A stretch of 64,000 nt of DNA from the NCBI RefSeq assembly GCF_024746815.1, contig NZ_CP080525.1:4210501-4274500 (forward strand), in the 5' to 3' direction. Shown in pieces: positions 61,528 to 64,000 of this stretch; within the stretch, counting starts at the first letter, position 1, and every line of letters starts with the position of its first letter. Under the pieces are notes generated by a model, which searched no databases, was not told the origin of the DNA, and was given only the letters and a program-made list of their open reading frames with translations. Source of the DNA: Mesorhizobium sp. AR07 (GTDB lineage Bacteria > Pseudomonadota > Alphaproteobacteria > Rhizobiales > Rhizobiaceae). The position numbers and the translations under genes were made by a program.

Positions 61528-62418
61528 TCATGCGCCGATGGCGGCCGCCTTCGCCAGCAGTTTTTCAGCCTGCGCCAGGTGCAGCCGCTCGACCATCCTG
61601 CCGTTCAGCGCGATCACGCCCTTGCCGGCGTTCTCGGCAAGCGCAAAGGCATCTTTCACCAGGCGCGCCCCGGCTATGGTTTCAGTGGACGGTACAAAGG
61701 CGCGGTTCGCCGCTTCGATCTGGGCAGGATGGATGAGGGTCTTGCCATCGAACCCCATGGCGGCCGCTTCCGTGCATTCACGGGCCAAGGCTTCGAGATC
61801 GCGAAAATCGTTGAAGACGCCGTCGAGCATGTCGAGGCCACCCGCCCGCGCCGCCAGCACCATCTGCATCAGCCACGGCACGAGATAGCGCCGGTCCGGC
61901 GTCGCCAGCACGCCGGTGTCGTTGGCCAGGTCGTTCGTTCCGGCAACGAAACAAGTCAAACGCGAGGCGGGATCGCGGCCAAGTTCGGCAATGGCGCCGA
62001 TGTTGAGCAGTGCCTTGGGCGTCTCGATCATCGCCCATAGTTTCACGCTGTCGGGGGCAAAATTGTCGTCGAGCACATCGCCGGCCTCGAGCAGGTCGCG
62101 CGGCGTGTCGACCTTGGGCAAAAGGATGCCGTCCGGCTCGCAATTCGCCGCTGCCAGCAGGTCGTCGGCGCCCCATTCGCTGGCCAGCGCATTGATGCGC
62201 ACCACCATCTCGCAATGGTGGCCAAAGTGGTTGGCAACTGGGCGGTTGGCGACAATGCCGGCCAGTTTTTGGCGTGCCGCAACCTTGTCGGCCGGAGCGA
62301 CGGCGTCCTCCAGGTCGACGATGATTGCGTCGCAGGAAAGCTGCGCGATCTTGGCCAGCGCCTTGTCGCTGGAGGCCGGGACGTAGAGCACCGAGCGGCG
62401 CGGGCGATAGGGTTCCAT
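61528..62418 (-). CDS. HpcH/HpaI aldolase / CoA ester lyase (CitE-like)
   Basis: The 296-residue TIM-barrel protein contains RSVLYVPASSDKALAKIAQL, AIIVDLEDAVAPADKVAAR, LLPKVDTPRDL, WAMIETPKALLNIGAI and GFDGKTLIHPAQIEAANRAF. This is the CitE/malyl-CoA lyase-like family that cleaves CoA esters such as malyl-CoA or citramalyl-CoA. The exact substrate is unknown. The ATG at 62418 is the family start. Confidence 0.92.
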   Translation of the reverse strand: MEPYRPRRSVLYVPASSDKALAKIAQLSCDAIIVDLEDAVAPADKVAARQKLAGIVANRPVANHFGHHCEMVVRINALASEWGADDLLAAANCEPDGILLPKVDTPRDLLEAGDVLDDNFAPDSVKLWAMIETPKALLNIGAIAELGRDPASRLTCFVAGTNDLANDTGVLATPDRRYLVPWLMQMVLAARAGGLDMLDGVFNDFRDLEALARECTEAAAMGFDGKTLIHPAQIEAANRAFVPSTETIAGARLVKDAFALAENAGKGVIALNGRMVERLHLAQAEKLLAKAAAIGA

Positions 62419-62494
62419 GGCTGATCTATGCCGCCTGTGGGTGGTCGAGGCAAGCGTGCAGGCGGCTGCTTTTGAGTCCACCAATTGCCATGTT

Positions 62495-62660
62495 GGCGCC
62501 GCCCCTCATTGCCCTGCCGGGCATTTCTCCCCGTAAACGGGGGAGAAAGAAGCTGTCGGCAACGCCGACGCCTTTCTTGCAACGCTCACAATTGGCGAAG
62601 CCATCGATGACAGCGTCCCTCGCCCCGTTTACGGGGAGAGGATGCCGGCAGGCAGGTGAG
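62495..62660. repeat. Palindromic repeat family B, copy 4 (split by IS110)
   Basis: GCCGCCCCTCATTGCCCTGC...TTTACGGGGAGAGGATGCCG, ending GGCAGGCAGGTGAG. The remaining GGGGCAGCGCCGAC is at 63808-63821 beyond the IS110 element. Confidence 0.85.
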
Positions 62661-62672
62661 CAACTGTGTTTG

Positions 62673-63617
62673 TCAGGGTCGGGCTGGGTTCCACGGTTCG
62701 TTGTTTCGGATCATGGCACTGAGGATGGTCAGTATCTTTCGCGCGACGGCGATGAGAGCGACTTTCGGCGCCTTGCCGTTTGCAATGAGGCGCTGATGGA
62801 AAGCCTTGAGCACAGGATTGGAGCGACTGGCGGTGAGTGCTGCCATGTAGACCACCCTGCGCACGTCATGACGGCCACCCCAGATGCTGCGCTTGCCTCG
62901 GAAAGTGCCGGTGTCGAAGTCGTAGGGCGCGAGGCCGGCAAGGGCTGCGATCTCTCGTCGCGAGGCCTCACCAATCTCGGGAGCCAGAGCAAGCACGGTG
63001 TGGCTGAACACTGGGCCGGCACCGCAGAAGGACTGGATCAGGCGATCCCTGGCCGCGAGCGCTGGCTGGCTGGCGACGAGTTCGGCCATCCGTTTGGCAA
63101 GCAGAGCGATATCGAGCTCGATGCGCCGCAGCCGCCGGGTGAACATGCGCTTGACCGTCGGCTCGCGTATCTGCTCGAGCTGGTTGGCGAGGCTGACCTT
63201 GTCGTCGCTGAGCTGCCTGCGGGCAACGACCAGATCGGCGAGTTGCTCGGCGATTGGGTCACAGCGCACCGGCCGGGTCGGCAGTTCGGCGGTGTAGCGC
63301 GCAATCAGCAGCGCATCGATGCGATCGTTCTTGGCCAGCCGGCCAAGGGCGCGGGCATAGTGGCGCAGCTTGTGCGGATTGACGTTCCTGGCCGGCAGGT
63401 TCGCCTTGCGCAGCGCCTTGGCCACACCGCGCTCATAGCCGCCGCTCGGCTCCATGCCGATGGCGCGCACATTGCGACCCGTCAGCCACTTGATCAGCTC
63501 GGCCCAGCCGTCCTTGTCGTTGTCGAAACGGGCTCGTTCTAGCGTCTGAAACACCGACACATCGAGCCACCACTTGGCGACGTCAATACCGACGTCCTGA
63601 ACCGTCTCTTCAGCCAT
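62673..63617 (-). CDS. IS110-family recombinase
   Basis: The 314-residue recombinase has an N-terminal RuvC-like DEDD domain (VGIDVAKWWLDVSVF, GMEPSGGYERGVAKALRKAN, LAKNDRIDALLIARYTAE) and a C-terminal Tnp domain with IQSFCGAGPVFSHTVLALAP and ALAGLAPYDFDTGTFRGKRS (catalytic Ser region). These enzymes insert DNA guided by a bridge RNA. The start at 63617 (MAEETVQDVGIDVAKW) matches the family and leaves 189 bases of non-coding end. Confidence 0.94.
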   Translation of the reverse strand: MAEETVQDVGIDVAKWWLDVSVFQTLERARFDNDKDGWAELIKWLTGRNVRAIGMEPSGGYERGVAKALRKANLPARNVNPHKLRHYARALGRLAKNDRIDALLIARYTAELPTRPVRCDPIAEQLADLVVARRQLSDDKVSLANQLEQIREPTVKRMFTRRLRRIELDIALLAKRMAELVASQPALAARDRLIQSFCGAGPVFSHTVLALAPEIGEASRREIAALAGLAPYDFDTGTFRGKRSIWGGRHDVRRVVYMAALTASRSNPVLKAFHQRLIANGKAPKVALIAVARKILTILSAMIRNNEPWNPARP

Positions 63618-63632
63618 CTCCTCAATCCCTTC

Positions 63633-63780
63633 CTTGTGTGCGGGGGCTTGCCCCTTGCAACTGTTCGGGTTCACAAAGAAGGCGGTCGGGCCCCAGCTCA
63701 CCTACGGTTTAGGCCACCTGAGGGGCGACGGGCTCTCGACCGCCGCCACGAACCGGAACATCCACCGGTTCGTGGCACCC
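63633..63780 (-). ncRNA. Bridge RNA candidate of the intact IS110 element
   Basis: On the minus strand, 5' to 3': a perfect 12-bp hairpin GCCACGAACCGG (63776-63745); then a stem GGCGGTCG/CGACCGCC enclosing GCCCCTCA (63726-63719), identical to target left half plus core, and AGGTGAG (63703-63697), complementary to core plus right half; then ACAGTTGC (63664-63657), identical to the element's right end, a GGGGC/GCCCC mini-hairpin, and CACACAAG (63640-63633), complementary to core plus left end. All four guide segments are present in the published order. Confidence 0.85.
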
Positions 63781-63917
63781 TCCATTATGCATATTCCAAA
63801 CACACAAGGGGCAGCGCCGACCTACAGCGATTGCCCTGCACGAAAACTGCACGCACTTGCCGAAAACCTCCTCGGATCCGCCCCGCCGTCTCCCTGCCGG
63901 CCTGCGAGACAGGCGGC

Positions 63918-64000
63918 ATGCGAAAACGAGCAAAACCCCGTCTGCCTTACCGGCTGCGCAGCGAAGGCTGGTGGCTGGTCGATCCGCCGCGCGCGAATCC
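63918..64000 (+). CDS. Start of an unidentified gene (cut by window end)
   Basis: An ATG at 63918 opens MRKRAKPRLPYRLRSEGWWL, which remains open to the window edge with normal codon use. It is too short to assign. A weak GGCGG lies just upstream. Confidence 0.35.
   Translation, partial: MRKRAKPRLPYRLRSEGWWLVDPPRAN

Larger units (their letters stand above)
62661..63806 (-). mobile_element. IS110-family element, apparently intact
   Basis: The 1146-bp element is flanked on both sides by AG (CT on the recombinase strand; 62659-62660 and 63807-63808). Ends are CAACTGTGTTT (recombinase 3' side) and CAAACACACA (5' side), without inverted repeats. It splits a family B repeat at GTG-AG-GGGC. The 189-base region upstream of the recombinase holds a bridge RNA candidate, and the single gene is intact, so the element may be active. 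Confidence 0.9.

Overview
The window is a high-GC stretch of an alphaproteobacterial chromosome. Gene content (ImuA-ImuB-DnaE2 mutasome, IalB-family protein, SapC-family protein, DUF2794, ffh-chorismate mutase-rpsP operon, ybhL-type leader) and the many dispersed palindromic repeats point to Rhizobiales, most like Mesorhizobium and relatives. No plasmid or phage backbone is seen. The accessory content is three insertion sequences and about thirty small repeats.

Layout. 1-9630: end of aconitase, ceramidase-family membrane protein, DUF1223 protein, a candidate structured RNA, DUF2794, an acetyltransferase, a Bax-inhibitor-1 (YbhL) protein with a candidate ybhL leader RNA, and an ABC transporter pair (permease + ATPase) divergent from a TesA-like esterase. 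9758-13017: RNA ligase/phosphodiesterase ThpR, LMW phosphatase, PhhB, a frameshifted IS110 element, a DUF1232 protein. 13295-22235: IalB-like protein, Met-rich secreted protein, ClC channel, rlmN with two coupled paralogous membrane proteins, an oxidoreductase, a LysE exporter and an MHYT-GGDEF-EAL regulator. 22601-23929: IS481 element, then argG. 25394-31566: secreted proteins, lytic transglycosylase, zinc peptidase, and ffh-chorismate mutase-rpsP. 31779-37223: FAD oxidoreductase, an ArsR/SRPBCC/DoxX cluster, bestrophin, ACT protein, GNAT. 37439-47310: asd, a DEAD-box helicase, two tandem cold-shock-DUF805 fusions, leuB and leuD (amino-acid biosynthesis), with VOC, RidA-like and unknown secreted proteins between. 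47462-54497: GNAT, a second ArsR/SRPBCC module with an operator that shares a 12-base core with the first, DUF72, SapC, tRNA-Gly, a prolyl-tRNA editing-domain protein, YbbN-like thioredoxin, Lon-N and Trm112 proteins. 54765-60566: SOS-controlled imuA-imuB-dnaE2 with a perfect LexA box. 60751-64000: zincin, DUF1737, CoA ester lyase, an intact IS110 element and the start of an unidentified gene.

Most notable: both IS110 elements carry, in the non-coding 5' end upstream of the recombinase, a structured region whose four short guide segments match, in the order expected for a bridge RNA, the left and right halves of the exact target and of the element's own ends. The match holds for two elements with different targets. 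All three insertion sequences sit inside dispersed palindromic repeats, and the neighbouring repeat copies allow the pre-insertion sequence to be reconstructed.
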